Shown piece by piece: positions 1 to 8,063 of a stretch of DNA of 64,000 nt. The position numbers and the translations under genes were made by a program. The notes below the pieces were generated by a model. That model did no database searches. It had not been told where the DNA came from and saw only the letters and a program-made list of their open reading frames with translations. Position 1 is the stretch's first letter, and each line of letters starts with the position of its first letter. The stretch comes from Paraburkholderia lacunae. Lineage in GTDB: Bacteria > Pseudomonadota > Gammaproteobacteria > Burkholderiales > Burkholderiaceae. The stretch covers positions 1 to 64,000 of the forward strand of contig NZ_QHKS01000005.1 of the NCBI RefSeq assembly GCF_003353175.1, read 5' to 3'.

Positions 1-27
1 CGCCAGTGGAGCGGTTTAGCTCAACGA

Positions 28-104
28 ATTGTTAGCGGAACGGAAACGGCCCGTTCGCCGTGCCTTCGACCCTCTCATTGCGCCGTTCCCGTTCCGCTAA
101 CAAT
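28..104. repeat. 23-bp inverted repeat, 31-bp spacer
   Basis: Arms at 28-50 and 82-104 are reverse complements with a single mismatch; the core is TTGTTAGCGGAACGG and its complement. No gene lies between the arms. The repeat sits beside a truncated VOC gene, so it may be the end of a mobile element or a recombination site. The element family is not recognised. Confidence is for the repeat itself, not for its role. Confidence 0.7.
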
Positions 105-232
105 CCTCTGGGTTATCACGGCAACCGCCTCCTGACAGGAGTTGTAGATCCGGTAGGGCAGGGAGGCGTCTGCCTGCTTCTCGGCCTTAGCCGACCCTCA
201 GGCACCGGCATCATGAGGCGGCTACAGTTCGC

Positions 233-355
233 TTAGGCCCACCTGCCCTCGCGGCGCACCAACTGTAATCCAGGGATATCGGCGGCATACTTCGTCGCAG
301 CATCAATGTCGCGGGTACCGAGCCGAACATACCGGAGTTCGTGCAAATTGATCAT
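233..355 (-). pseudogene. Fragment of a VOC (glyoxalase/extradiol dioxygenase) family protein
   Basis: Reading leftward from an ATG at 355, 40 codons begin MINLHELRYVRLGTRDID and end QLVRREGRWA before a TAA at 233-235. This is the first beta-alpha-beta unit typical of vicinal-oxygen-chelate proteins. Functional members are roughly 130-300 residues, so most of the domain, including the other metal ligands, is missing. The break lies between the readable part and the inverted repeat at 28-104, which suggests truncation by insertion or rearrangement. A perfect 8-bp hairpin (374-395) lies just upstream of the start. Confidence 0.6.
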
Positions 356-865
356 GAACAGGACCCTGCGATTCGCCTATCTCCAAGGATAGGCGGCATT
401 ACCCTTGTGCGCGTGCACAACGTTCGTGGTTGCTCGCCCTGGACCTGCTTCGGGCTGGAGACGGAAAGAACGGCTGGCCATCGTTCGCGTGGTCTGGCAA
501 GGAACACATCATGATCAGAGGTCAACGCGCCCGTAACGGCCGCGGGTCACCACACGGTGACCGCTCCCAAAGATGGGGTGCGCCGGTGACTGGGGTTTGC
601 CAGTGCGCCTTGCGCGCATGCTGCATGAGGTGCAGGATCTCCACGTCCTGCACGGATAGAAGTTCGTTCCGGCACTGGCTGGAACGCTCGTCACACCCCG
701 ACCTTGGATCTGGATCGAGTGGCCATGCGGCACGATCGCTTCATGCCGTCAATGACATAAAGGTATCACCGTGAAATCCGATCCGTTTACCTGACGATCG
801 CAATCGCCTTGACAAACATGTCCCCATAGAAGCGGCCGTTCAACTTCCTGATCCAACACCAGACG
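356..865. other. Degenerate region with no supported gene
   Basis: About 510 bases between the VOC fragment and the PLP-enzyme gene. It holds a small hairpin (374-395, stem CGCCTATC/GATAGGCG). Short open frames occur on both strands, but none shows protein-like composition, a ribosome site or a recognisable domain. It is probably decayed coding sequence from the same rearrangement that truncated the VOC gene. Confidence 0.5.
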
Positions 866-1885
866 CTAGAACTCGCTTCGGTAAGCGAACAACCCGGGAA
901 GACCACCGGTCATTACGAACAGAATATTTTGCCCCGCAAGATACTTTCGGGAGGCGACGCTTTCCACCAGCCCCGCAAACGCCTTTCCGCCATATACGGG
1001 ATCAAGCAGGAGGCCTTCCGTCGATGCAAGCAGGCGAACAGCCGCACGCATACTGTCGGTTGGGATTCCGTAGCCCGGCCCGAGTTGCCCTTCATCAATC
1101 GAAATCGCATCACTATCAACTCGCAGATTCGCATCGATGAGTCGAGCTGTTTGATTTGCTTTATCGAGCGTGATGGAGTGAGCCTGCTCGGCATTTCCAT
1201 ACACGGTGAATCCAGCAACGAACGACGGATTCAAACCGAGAGCGACAAAACCGGCGACGAGTCCAGCGTGCATTCCGCCGCTTCCATTGGGTACTACGAT
1301 ACGATCAAACGACAAACCCTCTGCACTCGATTGCGCCGTGATTTCAGCCGCGCAATCTGCATATCCCAAACAGCCCGTGGGACTTGAGCCGCCGAGCGGG
1401 CACACGTAGACACTCCGGCCTTGCGCACGCAGCTCTTTCGCGCGCTCTTCAGCGAATTGCAGGGCATTAGCGGAGCCGGGCAGATCATGCACGCGCGCAC
1501 CGAACAGGTCATCGAGCAGGATGTTTCCGTTGCCTAGATAGTCGCTATCGAAACGCGGCACGGCCCTCGTCAGGACAAGCTCGCATTTGAAACCGACACG
1601 CGCCGCCGCTGCGGCCGTCAACCGGGCGTGATTCGACTGTCGGGCGCCGACGGTAATTATCGTATCCGCCCCGATTGCCAACGCTTCGCCGATCAGGAAC
1701 TCAAGTTTTCTCAGCTTGTTACCGCCGCCGCCAAGGCCGTTGAGATCATCTCTCTTGACGAAGACATTCACGCCGCCCAAATGAGTACTTAGGCGAGGAA
1801 GATGCTGAATCGGTGTCGGCCCCTCAAGAAGAGTACGACGCGGAAACTTCGAAAGATTGAGCTTGGGTGCTGATTCGATGGTCAT
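866..1885 (-). CDS. D-cysteine desulfhydrase / ACC deaminase family PLP enzyme
   Basis: A 339-residue fold-type II PLP enzyme of the tryptophan-synthase-beta superfamily. The PLP lysine is in GGGGNKLRKLEF (K57), the substrate/PLP loop is GARQSNHARLTAA, and the phosphate loop is NGSGGMHAGL near residue 205. The C-terminal FVMTGGLPGLF resembles the D-cysteine desulfhydrase branch, which makes pyruvate, H2S and ammonia; ACC deaminases are close relatives. The frame is open to a GTG at 1978, but the ATG at 1885 gives the usual family length and drops a non-conserved extension. It stands alone between decayed sequence and an IS remnant. Confidence 0.85.
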   Translation of the reverse strand: MTIESAPKLNLSKFPRRTLLEGPTPIQHLPRLSTHLGGVNVFVKRDDLNGLGGGGNKLRKLEFLIGEALAIGADTIITVGARQSNHARLTAAAAARVGFKCELVLTRAVPRFDSDYLGNGNILLDDLFGARVHDLPGSANALQFAEERAKELRAQGRSVYVCPLGGSSPTGCLGYADCAAEITAQSSAEGLSFDRIVVPNGSGGMHAGLVAGFVALGLNPSFVAGFTVYGNAEQAHSITLDKANQTARLIDANLRVDSDAISIDEGQLGPGYGIPTDSMRAAVRLLASTEGLLLDPVYGGKAFAGLVESVASRKYLAGQNILFVMTGGLPGLFAYRSEF

Positions 1886-2059
1886 TGGCTTTGGGGATCG
1901 TTGATTTTCACGACGAAAATGGCTCCGGGTCATACTTGCACAGGCTACAAATGATATTGGATGAGCAGCGACGTCCACCTTGAGCGCCGCCCAATGATCA
2001 CACGTAGCAGGCGTCTATATGCCGATTGAAAATCATCTAGCGGGCCTCCCCCCGCCGCC

Positions 2060-2265
2060 CTGACGGGCGACGGGGTTAAAGTGAGTTTGCCAAAACCGCT
2101 TTAACCGGAAGGAGGCCATGATGAACTATAGCGGCATTGACCTGCATTCGAACAACAGCCCGGATCACGAGCAATCAGGTCAAGCAACTGGACCAGGCCG
2201 CGGTCGACCGGCTGCAACTCCCGGACGACGTGGCGCTCGCGGTCCGCGCGAACGTCGCTGACTAA
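2060..2265 (+). mobile_element. IS110-family transposase remnant (internal deletion)
   Basis: After a good ribosome site (GGAAGGAGG) an ATG at 2118 encodes MMNYSGIDLHSNNS, the start of an IS110-type DEDD transposase. Near 2160 the frame jumps by an internal deletion and continues in another frame as a stretch ending in the internal motif DDVALAVRANVA. The frame then stops at the arm of the next gene's terminator hairpin. A hairpin at 2074-2106 (stem GGTTAAAG) upstream may be the element's subterminal repeat. No complete transposase or right end is present. Confidence 0.75.
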
Positions 2266-2310
2266 TAAAGCGGAAGTTGAAAAGAAATTCCAGCTTCCGC
2301 TTTATTAGTC
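2260..2310 (-). terminator. Perfect 17-bp stem-loop at the end of the EgtB-like gene
   Basis: Arms at 2260-2276 and 2294-2310 are exactly complementary (GACTAATAAAGCGGAAG), with a 17-base loop. The stem begins at the stop codon of the leftward gene, as expected for an intrinsic terminator, though no clean U-tract follows. The IS110 remnant is fused directly to its far arm. Confidence 0.55.
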
Positions 2311-3622
2311 ACTCCCGCACACACCTGAACCCCGCGTAGACATACTGATAGTGCGGTTGAAACCAGTTTCGGAAAGCCGGCCGCAACATGCATTGCGCAG
2401 TACGCGCCGAACCGCCTTTGAGCACGTAATGCTGTCCGTCGAAGAAGTTGGCGGAATAGCCGGGATAAAACGGAAACGCCTCGAAGCCTGGCAGCGCGTC
2501 GAATACCGTCGATGTCCATTCCCAGCCATTGCCGAACTGACCTTCGACGCCGAACGCGCTAACGTTATCCGGATGAGCGTCGACCGGCTGCGGGTCCCAA
2601 CTGCGGAAATCGAAATTTCCCGACGCGGCTTGCGGCGCGCCGTGGGCCGCGCGTTGCCATTGCGCTTCGGTGGGAAGCGTCTTGCCGGCCCAGCGTGCGT
2701 AGGCGCTGGCTTCAGCGTGACTGACGTACACGGGCCAATCGAGCGGCAGGGGCACTTCAGCGAACATCGTGCGCAACGTCCATGCACCGTCTTCGCGGTT
2801 TCCTTCGCGTTGCAACCAACAGGCGGGATGATCGATCCGCTCGGCTTCCCGCCATGTCCAATCTTTTTCCGACCACCACTTCGGCTCCCGATAGCCGCCC
2901 GCCTCGATGAACTGGCAATACGCGCCGTTCGTCACCATATGACGGTCGATTTCGAAGGCGGGCACATCGACGCGCAATTCGCCGAACTCGTTGTCCCAGC
3001 CGAAGCGACCACTTTCGCGCGCCATGCCGAGCACCGTCGATCCGGCCGGCACGCTGACCATCGACTCGGCAATCGCGCCGCGTCCAACGTGCGTCGGGCT
3101 CACATCGCGTGAGTCTGCGACCTTTTGCGCAAGCGGCAACTGATGCAGCATATACGCGAGCGTTTCGGCGTGCATCAGCCGATGCTCGATCGCGACATTC
3201 AGCAATTGCTCGGCCGCGCCGGCCTGCGCACCAGCGTGACCCAGGTGAGCCGAATCGCCCAATGCGGCGAGCGTCCGGTCGATCTGCTCGCGAGCGCGCA
3301 ACCCATAGCCGCGCACGACTTCGAGCGACGGCCAATCGCCGGGCTGGTCGGTGGGGAACCCGCCGTCGACGGGATCGATGCCGAACGCAAAGAGCTGGTC
3401 GAGGTGCGGATCGAATGCGGGCAGGTCGCACAGACGCTGATCCAGCAGATTGCGGTCGAAAGCTTCCAGATGGCCAATGTAAAACACGATCCGGTGGCGC
3501 TCGCGGATCGGCCGTTCATACAGAAATTCGGGCTTGACGATGGAGAACAGTGCGTCAGTGATGTGACGCGCGTCGATCAAACGCTGAACGAGCGGGTGAT
3601 GCGGGGCGGGGTCGCGATTCAT
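2309..3622 (-). CDS. EgtB-like iron-dependent sulfoxide synthase (DinB + FGE/SUMF1)
   Basis: A 437-residue protein with an N-terminal DinB-like helical domain and a C-terminal formylglycine-generating-enzyme (SUMF1) domain (roughly residues 190-435), as in EgtB of ergothioneine biosynthesis and its relatives SenA and OvoA. The three iron-binding histidines expected of the family are visible: H51 in IGHLEAF, then H147 and H151 in EHRLMHAET. The C-terminal LKGGSARTAQCMLRPAFR and YAGFRCVRE are typical. ATG at 3622 is chosen because AGGAG lies about ten bases upstream. No EgtD methyltransferase or SenB/SelD partner is in the window, so ergothioneine, selenoneine or another thiol-imidazole product cannot be distinguished. 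Confidence 0.85.
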   Translation of the reverse strand: MNRDPAPHHPLVQRLIDARHITDALFSIVKPEFLYERPIRERHRIVFYIGHLEAFDRNLLDQRLCDLPAFDPHLDQLFAFGIDPVDGGFPTDQPGDWPSLEVVRGYGLRAREQIDRTLAALGDSAHLGHAGAQAGAAEQLLNVAIEHRLMHAETLAYMLHQLPLAQKVADSRDVSPTHVGRGAIAESMVSVPAGSTVLGMARESGRFGWDNEFGELRVDVPAFEIDRHMVTNGAYCQFIEAGGYREPKWWSEKDWTWREAERIDHPACWLQREGNREDGAWTLRTMFAEVPLPLDWPVYVSHAEASAYARWAGKTLPTEAQWQRAAHGAPQAASGNFDFRSWDPQPVDAHPDNVSAFGVEGQFGNGWEWTSTVFDALPGFEAFPFYPGYSANFFDGQHYVLKGGSARTAQCMLRPAFRNWFQPHYQYVYAGFRCVRE

Positions 3623-3764
3623 GTCGGCGGGTCTCCTAGCCGGGGACAGACTAAAGACTGTACCCGCTCGCAGGAGCCATGCCAAGGCGAATGCGTGCCA
3701 AAAAGAGATAGGCGGGGGGATAGGCGGGGACGTGACGGCGTGGGCCAGGTCCGGCGCGTCTGGT

Positions 3765-4541
3765 TTAAACCTGCCGTAGGCCTTCGAGATCGACGATGCG
3801 GATGTGCTTGCCTTGCGTGTCGATCAGGCCGCGCTTTTGAAATCTTGACAGGGTGCGGCTGACGGTTTCGAGCGTCATACCGAGGTAGCTGCCCATGTCT
3901 TCGCGCGTCATGCGCAGGTTGAATTCCGCCGACGAATAGCCGCGTTGCGCGTGGCGCTCCGACACGTCGAGCAGGAATGCCGCGACGCGCTCGTCTGCCG
4001 ACAGCGAGCCGAGCACCATCATTTGCGCGGCCTCGCGAATGATCTGTTCGCCCATCAGTTTGTGCAGACGTTCCTGCATCGAACTGATTTCGCGGCACAA
4101 CGTCTGGAGCGCAGTGTAGGGGATGATGCAAACGGTGCTGTCCTCGAGCGCCACGGCGCTGCATGCGTGCGCGTCTTCACTGATGCCGTCGAGGCCGAGC
4201 GCTTCGCCGGCGAGGCGCAGGCCGGTAACCTGCTCCCGGCCGTCGCGGTGCGCCATGACCGTCTTCATCGAACCTGAACGCACGGCGTAAAGGTTGTCGA
4301 ACCGGTCGCCGCTGCGGTACAGCGCTTCGCCGCGCTGCACGGAGCGTGCAGTGCAGATCAACGCTTCGAGTTTCGGCAGTTCGTCGGACGACAAGCCTTG
4401 CGGCATGCAGAGTTGCCGCATCGAACAGCTCGAACAACGCGCGGCGCTCCTCCCGCTAGCCCGCAGCGGCGAAGCACGGCGGCTGCTGCGCGCGGATGAA
4501 GTAACAGCGGAACTGGCGGTAGCAGCGGTAGGAGTAAGCAT
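3765..4541 (-). CDS. fnr: Fnr-type Crp/Fnr regulator with [4Fe-4S] cysteines
   Basis: A 258-residue oxygen-responsive regulator. All four Fnr cluster cysteines are visible: C36, C39 and C45 in CSSCSMRQLC, and C127 in DAHACSAVA. The order is cyclic-nucleotide-like beta-roll (about 55-150), long dimer helix (SMQERLHKLMGEQII), then winged helix-turn-helix near the C-terminus with LGMTLETVSRTLSRF, where E-x-x-S-R matches the Fnr recognition helix contacting TTGAT. The first 30 residues are Ala/Ser-rich and the exact start is uncertain. It lies next to a universal stress protein gene, a common Fnr target type. A short G-rich tandem repeat (3707-3729) lies downstream. Confidence 0.9.
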   Translation of the reverse strand: MLTPTAATASSAVTSSARSSRRASPLRASGRSAARCSSCSMRQLCMPQGLSSDELPKLEALICTARSVQRGEALYRSGDRFDNLYAVRSGSMKTVMAHRDGREQVTGLRLAGEALGLDGISEDAHACSAVALEDSTVCIIPYTALQTLCREISSMQERLHKLMGEQIIREAAQMMVLGSLSADERVAAFLLDVSERHAQRGYSSAEFNLRMTREDMGSYLGMTLETVSRTLSRFQKRGLIDTQGKHIRIVDLEGLRQV

Positions 4542-4666
4542 GTTCTGCAGCCATTTGTCGAGGTAATGACTGATTGTCCCACCGCGTAGGGCCCACGTTT
4601 AGCGGCAAAATGACGCGTTCGCGCAGCGAGGCTGCTTGAGCGGCGTTACGCTCGCGCTTCCGCTTG

Positions 4667-4748
4667 CGGATTCCGCCTGTGCATTCCGCTTGCGGCTTCT
4701 ACTTGCGGCCTCCACTTGTGGCTTCCACGTGTGGCTTCCACTTGTGGT
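4667..4748. repeat. Degenerate about 12-bp tandem repeats between fnr and usp
   Basis: The gap between the fnr start and the end of the usp gene is filled with variants of CTTCCACTTGTGG and CTTGCGG repeated about six times. No protein or RNA function is evident. It looks like replication-slippage sequence. Confidence 0.6.
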
Positions 4749-4757
4749 TATGTACTG

Positions 4758-5240
4758 CTATGCATCGGGATGAACGCCGGCTTCGCTGCTCTTGCCCGCA
4801 GCAGAGGGGATCAATAGCACGGGCAAGCTGGCTTGGCGCACGCAGCGTTCGGCGACGCTGCCGAGGATCAGGCGCTGAAACCCGCGCCGGCCGTGTGTGC
4901 CCATGACCAGCAGATCGGCGTTAAAAGCGGCGGCGGCCTTCAGTACCACGGTGGAGACGTCGTCGAGCGACGATGCTTCGCCCACCGCAAGTTCCCCTTC
5001 GACGCCCTCGTCGCGCATGGCCTGCGCGAATTCCGCGCCGAGTTCCTTGCCCTCCTCGACCAGGCGGTTGCGAAGAATCGAAGGATCGTAGCCGGGTGCT
5101 TCGAAATACATGGGCGTATTTTCGACGACATAGAACGGTTGCAGAACAGCGCCCGTGGATTTGGCGAGCGCCAATGCCGCCTCGAACGCGCGGCGCGAGG
5201 TGTTGCTGCCGTCGACCGCTACAAGGATGCGTGTGTACAT
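4758..5240 (-). CDS. Universal stress protein, UspA family
   Basis: A 160-residue single-domain Usp. It starts [15 protein letters not shown] with the ATP-contacting Asp, and ends with the nucleotide-binding signature G-x2-G-x9-GS-(V/A) in [18 protein letters not shown], so it is the ATP-binding type rather than the UspA type that lacks ATP. A cytoplasmic stress role is inferred from the family. It is read leftward toward fnr, and a partial Fnr-like motif lies about 115-130 bases upstream. Confidence 0.92.
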   Translation of the reverse strand: MYTRILVAVDGSNTSRRAFEAALALAKSTGAVLQPFYVVENTPMYFEAPGYDPSILRNRLVEEGKELGAEFAQAMRDEGVEGELAVGEASSLDDVSTVVLKAAAAFNADLLVMGTHGRRGFQRLILGSVAERCVRQASLPVLLIPSAAGKSSEAGVHPDA

Positions 5241-5354
5241 ATCAACTCCGCGTCTGAAGGGATTCGGGTGCCGCGGCCAATTCGCATGACCGCGTCCATT
5301 GACGATTCATGACCGCTTCGAGCTTAAATGATCGCTGAAAAAGACCCACCCGGG

Positions 5355-5370
5355 TCAGGATGTAAATCAA
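5355..5370 (-). promoter_or_regulatory. Possible Fnr-type site upstream of usp
   Basis: On the minus strand the sequence TTGATTTACATCCTGA has a perfect TTGAT half-site, a 4-base spacer and a second half matching 3 of 5 positions. It lies 115-130 bases upstream of the usp ATG. It is suggestive because an fnr gene is adjacent, but it is an imperfect match. Confidence 0.3.
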
Positions 5371-5532
5371 ACACTTGTCAAATTGTCTTGCCTGGATGGA
5401 TGGCGTGACAAGCGGCGTGCAGCAAGCGTTTCCGGCCTGCGCATCGACCCGGAACACCTCCATGAAGTCAGGATAGGCTCCGGTTTGCCTTACAATCAAA
5501 GCCTACTCAGACAAGCTGGCTCAGCATCGCTG

Positions 5533-6222
5533 ATGAACGAGCGCAAAACGACAGGCCTGCCCGACAGGATTTACGGCGACATTCTTAATCGCATTCTCGA
5601 AGGCGAGTACAAGGAAGGCGACCGGCTGCCTACCGAGCATGCGTTGGCCGAGCGCTTCGAAACTTCTCGGCCGACCATCCGCGAGGCGCTGGCGCGGTTG
5701 CGGGCGGACGGCATCATCATGACCCGGCACGGTTCCGGCACCACGGTCGCGCGCCGGCCCGATCCGGCCGTGCGTCGCTTCGCACCGCTCGAAACGCTGT
5801 CCGACATCCGCCGCTGCTATGAATTTCGTATCGTGACCGAAGCGGGCGCCGCCGAACAGGCCGCGCTCAAGGCCGAGGCCGACGACCTTGCCTCGATCCA
5901 GCGCGCGTGGGACGAACTGGAGCGCGTGATCGAAACCCAGGGTATCGGTGCAAAAGACGATTTCATGTTCCACCTGGCGGTGGCGCGCGCATCGAGGAAT
6001 CCGTTTTTCATCACGGTCATGTCATTCATCGAAGAACAGATCGTGTTCAGCATGAATCTGTCGCGCAATCTGTCGCTCGTGAAGACTGTCGAGCGGCAGC
6101 GGCTCGTGCAGGCAGAGCATCTGGCGGTGCTCGAGGCGATTCGTCGCAAGGACGGTCCGGCCGCCGGCCAGGCAATGCGTGCGCACCTGGAAAACGCGCT
6201 CGACCGGATGTTCGGTTCCTGA
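5533..6222 (+). CDS. FadR-subfamily GntR transcriptional regulator
   Basis: A 229-residue regulator. The winged helix is at residues 10-75 (PTEHALAERFETSRPTIREALARL, RHGSGTTV). It is followed by an all-helical FCD effector domain (about 90-220) whose metal ligands are suggested by D/H residues in DDFMFHLAVARAS and QAEHLAVLEAI. FCD regulators usually sense organic acids. ATG 5533 is preferred over an in-frame start at 5383 because the N-terminus then matches the family. Neighbours give no clear target. A perfect TTGT-N3-ACAA operator of the class bound by such proteins lies at 8437-8453, upstream of the SMP-30 gene, but a link is only inference. Confidence 0.85.
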   Translation: MNERKTTGLPDRIYGDILNRILEGEYKEGDRLPTEHALAERFETSRPTIREALARLRADGIIMTRHGSGTTVARRPDPAVRRFAPLETLSDIRRCYEFRIVTEAGAAEQAALKAEADDLASIQRAWDELERVIETQGIGAKDDFMFHLAVARASRNPFFITVMSFIEEQIVFSMNLSRNLSLVKTVERQRLVQAEHLAVLEAIRRKDGPAAGQAMRAHLENALDRMFGS

Positions 6223-6234
6223 AGTTCTGCACGA

Positions 6235-6273
6235 GTCGAAACCGGGCCGCCGTCTCCGCGGTCCGGTTTCGAC
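6235..6273. terminator. Strong hairpin between convergent gntR and luxI
   Basis: An 11-bp perfect stem GTCGAAACCGG/CCGGTTTCGAC is extended by an inner CCGC/GCGG. It lies in the 65-base gap between two convergent genes and probably serves both strands. There is no obvious T-run. Confidence 0.65.
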
Positions 6274-6287
6274 CCGGCTGCGTGTGG

Positions 6288-6881
6288 CTACGCCGCCACG
6301 GCCATCGGCCCGAACAGGGCAGTGAGGGTTTTCGGGCTGACCGCGATATCCAGCGCCACCGCGCGTTCCACGCCGATCTGCAACGGCGGGCCGAGCCGGC
6401 TGATCTCCATGCCGGTCTTGCGCAGCAACCGTTCGATCGGCGTAGTGGTGACCGTGACATAGCGCGTGATGCCCATCCGGCCGGCGAACGTCATGACCTC
6501 GCGAATCGCCTGCATCGTGAGGTCGGCGAAACCGAACGACTGTTCCTCACCGCTGGTTTCGATCGCGAACCGGCTCAACTCCCAGATGTGCCGCCCGACT
6601 GGCGCGGCCGCGCCGTGAAGCAGTTGCGGGAAAGTGTCCTTCAGCATGTTCGGTCCCTCGGTGGGCATCAGGCGCCAACAGCCGCGCAGATGATGGTCGT
6701 CGCCCTGAATCAGCATGTAGTGGGGCTCGAGCGCGTCGTAGCCGTCGATTTCCATTCCTGCGATAGTCGGGATGTCCCACCCGAGCCGCCCGTGAAAAAC
6801 CCGAGCCCGCAGGCGGTACATCTCGTTGATGTCCGCGTTGTCAAATTCTTGCCGCATTCCAATCCGGATCTCTGTTTGCAT
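6288..6881 (-). CDS. braI: Acyl-homoserine-lactone synthase (LuxI family, BraI type)
   Basis: A 197-residue AHL synthase that joins an acyl chain from acyl-ACP to S-adenosylmethionine. The invariant LuxI residues are present: R25, F29, W35, D46, D49, R70, F84, E101 and R104 (YRLRARVFHGRLGW, IDGYDA, GCWRL, WELSRFAI). It starts at ATG 6881 behind AGGAGAACGTC. The luxI-rsaL-luxR order is that of the conserved BraI/BraR system of plant-associated Paraburkholderia, known for 3-oxo-C14-HSL; that product is inferred. A lux box lies about 70-85 bases upstream. Confidence 0.92.
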   Translation of the reverse strand: MQTEIRIGMRQEFDNADINEMYRLRARVFHGRLGWDIPTIAGMEIDGYDALEPHYMLIQGDDHHLRGCWRLMPTEGPNMLKDTFPQLLHGAAAPVGRHIWELSRFAIETSGEEQSFGFADLTMQAIREVMTFAGRMGITRYVTVTTTPIERLLRKTGMEISRLGPPLQIGVERAVALDIAVSPKTLTALFGPMAVAA

Positions 6882-6925
6882 GACGTTCTCCTGAACGTGT
6901 TGGGGTACCCAATACGCAAGAAAAC

Positions 6926-6931
6926 TTATGC
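6926..6931 (-). promoter_or_regulatory. Possible -10 element for luxI
   Basis: The minus-strand hexamer CATAAG lies about 30 bases downstream of the lux-box centre. That spacing fits a class II LuxR-activated promoter, where the box is near -42. It matches the consensus at 4 of 6 positions. Confidence 0.3.
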
Positions 6932-6949
6932 ATTTTGAATCGATTTGCC

Positions 6950-6969
6950 ACCTACCTACCTGGATAGGT
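6950..6969. promoter_or_regulatory. Candidate lux box between luxI and rsaL
   Basis: The dyad ACCTACCTGGATAGGT fits the CT-N12-AG rule for LuxR-type sites (CT at 6952-6953, AG at 6966-6967). It lies in the 152-base divergent region about 70 bases from each start codon, so the LuxR-type protein could activate luxI and rsaL from one site. Confidence 0.65.
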
Positions 6970-6974
6970 GTGAA

Positions 6975-7007
6975 TGCTTATCGGGTAAAGCAAAATCGAG
7001 ATAAGCA
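6975..7007. promoter_or_regulatory. 8-bp inverted repeat between the lux box and rsaL
   Basis: TGCTTATC (6975-6982) and GATAAGCA (7000-7007) are perfect complements with 17 bases between them. They flank the expected rsaL promoter. They could form an operator for RsaL autorepression or a hairpin in the rsaL leader. They do not match the Pseudomonas RsaL site. Confidence 0.35.
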
Positions 7008-7033
7008 TCAGTAATCAACCGACAGGACACGAC

Positions 7034-7351
7034 ATGGAACTTCTGGAAAATCACTGGCAAGCGCAAACCGGCATCCAAGCCCGCATGGCTGAACCGTCTT
7101 CGGCAGTGGACCGCGTTCTGATCATCGCCTACCGCAAGAAGAAAAAAGAAAGCCAGCGCCGCTTCTGGGCGCGCTTCGGCGTGACGCAATCGCGCGGCAG
7201 CCGGTTTGAGTCGGGCGCTGAGATCCCGGCACCGGTGGCGATCCTGCTGGGCCTTTACTTCACCAAGACCGTTTCCGACGCCGATCTAGGCCGAGCCGAG
7301 CGAGTGCTGTACAGCCGCGACGCCGCTGCCTTGTTCAACCCGGGTCAATAA
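7034..7351 (+). CDS. rsaL: RsaL-type quorum-sensing repressor
   Basis: A 105-residue small DNA-binding protein. RRFWARFGVTQSRGSRFESGAEIP forms a helix-turn-helix similar to Pseudomonas RsaL (the family has a tetrahelical HTH fold), followed by PAPVAILLGLYF. In known systems RsaL binds the luxI promoter and holds AHL synthesis steady. It starts at ATG 7034 behind AGGA. Its 3' end overlaps the convergent luxR 3' end by 17 bases. Its place between luxI and luxR supports the assignment more than sequence alone. Confidence 0.85.
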   Translation: MELLENHWQAQTGIQARMAEPSSAVDRVLIIAYRKKKKESQRRFWARFGVTQSRGSRFESGAEIPAPVAILLGLYFTKTVSDADLGRAERVLYSRDAAALFNPGQ

Positions 7352-8063
7352 GTCCGAGCTGCGCGGCGATGACGGCCGCCGCGCGCCGCGAATTCACGCC
7401 GAACTTCGTCCTGATGTTTTTCATGTGGAAGTTCACCACGGCTTCCGAACAGTTCAGGATATGAGAGATTTCCCAAGTGGATTTGCCGCGCGCGGTCCAT
7501 TTCAGACATTCCCGTTCGCGCGGCGTGAGCTTGGGCAATAAAGTCTGGGCATGCGTATTCAGGTGGCGCTGACTGGTGTCGATCACCAGATCGCGCAGTA
7601 ACACGAGATTCGGCAGTGCGACGTCGACGTGGCTCCAGAATGCGTCGGACGGATTGCTGTCGTTGACGAAGCACATCATGCCGGCCTCCTGGTTTGGCCC
7701 GTGGATCGGCAACGACACCCCTGCGCACAAGCCGTACGAGCGGGCTTCCTCGTACATCGATTGCTGCGGGGCTGTCGTGAAAATGTCCGGCGACCAGATC
7801 AGCGGTGTCGCGCGCGTCATGCAATGCGTGACAGTGGGGTCGATGTGCACGAGACCCTGCTCGTCATACGTGCGACGCCATGCCGACGCGTAAGTGCTGC
7901 GTATATAGGCGTCTTCAAGGCGCATGGCCGGGCGCGGCAGCATGGCGATCAACAGGCGGTCGAAGCCCCATGTGTCGGCAAGCCCTGCGACGGCACCGAA
8001 CCATTCCGCTTCGTCCGCGGCGTTCAGTAACGGAGCCATCTCCTCGATAAAATGTAGCGCCAA
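7335..8063 (-). CDS. braR: LuxR-family AHL receptor (BraR type)
   Basis: An N-terminal autoinducer-binding domain (W, Y, D and W residues in WGFDRLLIAML, YASAWRRTYDEQGLVHIDP) is followed by a C-terminal GerE helix-turn-helix (LTPRERECLKWTARGKSTWEISHIL, VNFHMKNIRTKFG). A TTG at 8063 behind GAGAGTCAAA gives 242 residues, the usual family length. The frame stays open to 8153 through TTG/GTG starts, so the N-terminus is uncertain. It is read leftward and converges with rsaL. It probably activates luxI and rsaL through the shared lux box. Confidence 0.88.
   Translation of the reverse strand: MALHFIEEMAPLLNAADEAEWFGAVAGLADTWGFDRLLIAMLPRPAMRLEDAYIRSTYASAWRRTYDEQGLVHIDPTVTHCMTRATPLIWSPDIFTTAPQQSMYEEARSYGLCAGVSLPIHGPNQEAGMMCFVNDSNPSDAFWSHVDVALPNLVLLRDLVIDTSQRHLNTHAQTLLPKLTPRERECLKWTARGKSTWEISHILNCSEAVVNFHMKNIRTKFGVNSRRAAAVIAAQLGLIDPG

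Noticed and set aside
430..774. A possible 114-residue gene at the left edge
   Set aside because: It has no ribosome site, and its Cys/Arg/Ser-rich composition is unlike a real protein. It lies in a decayed region.
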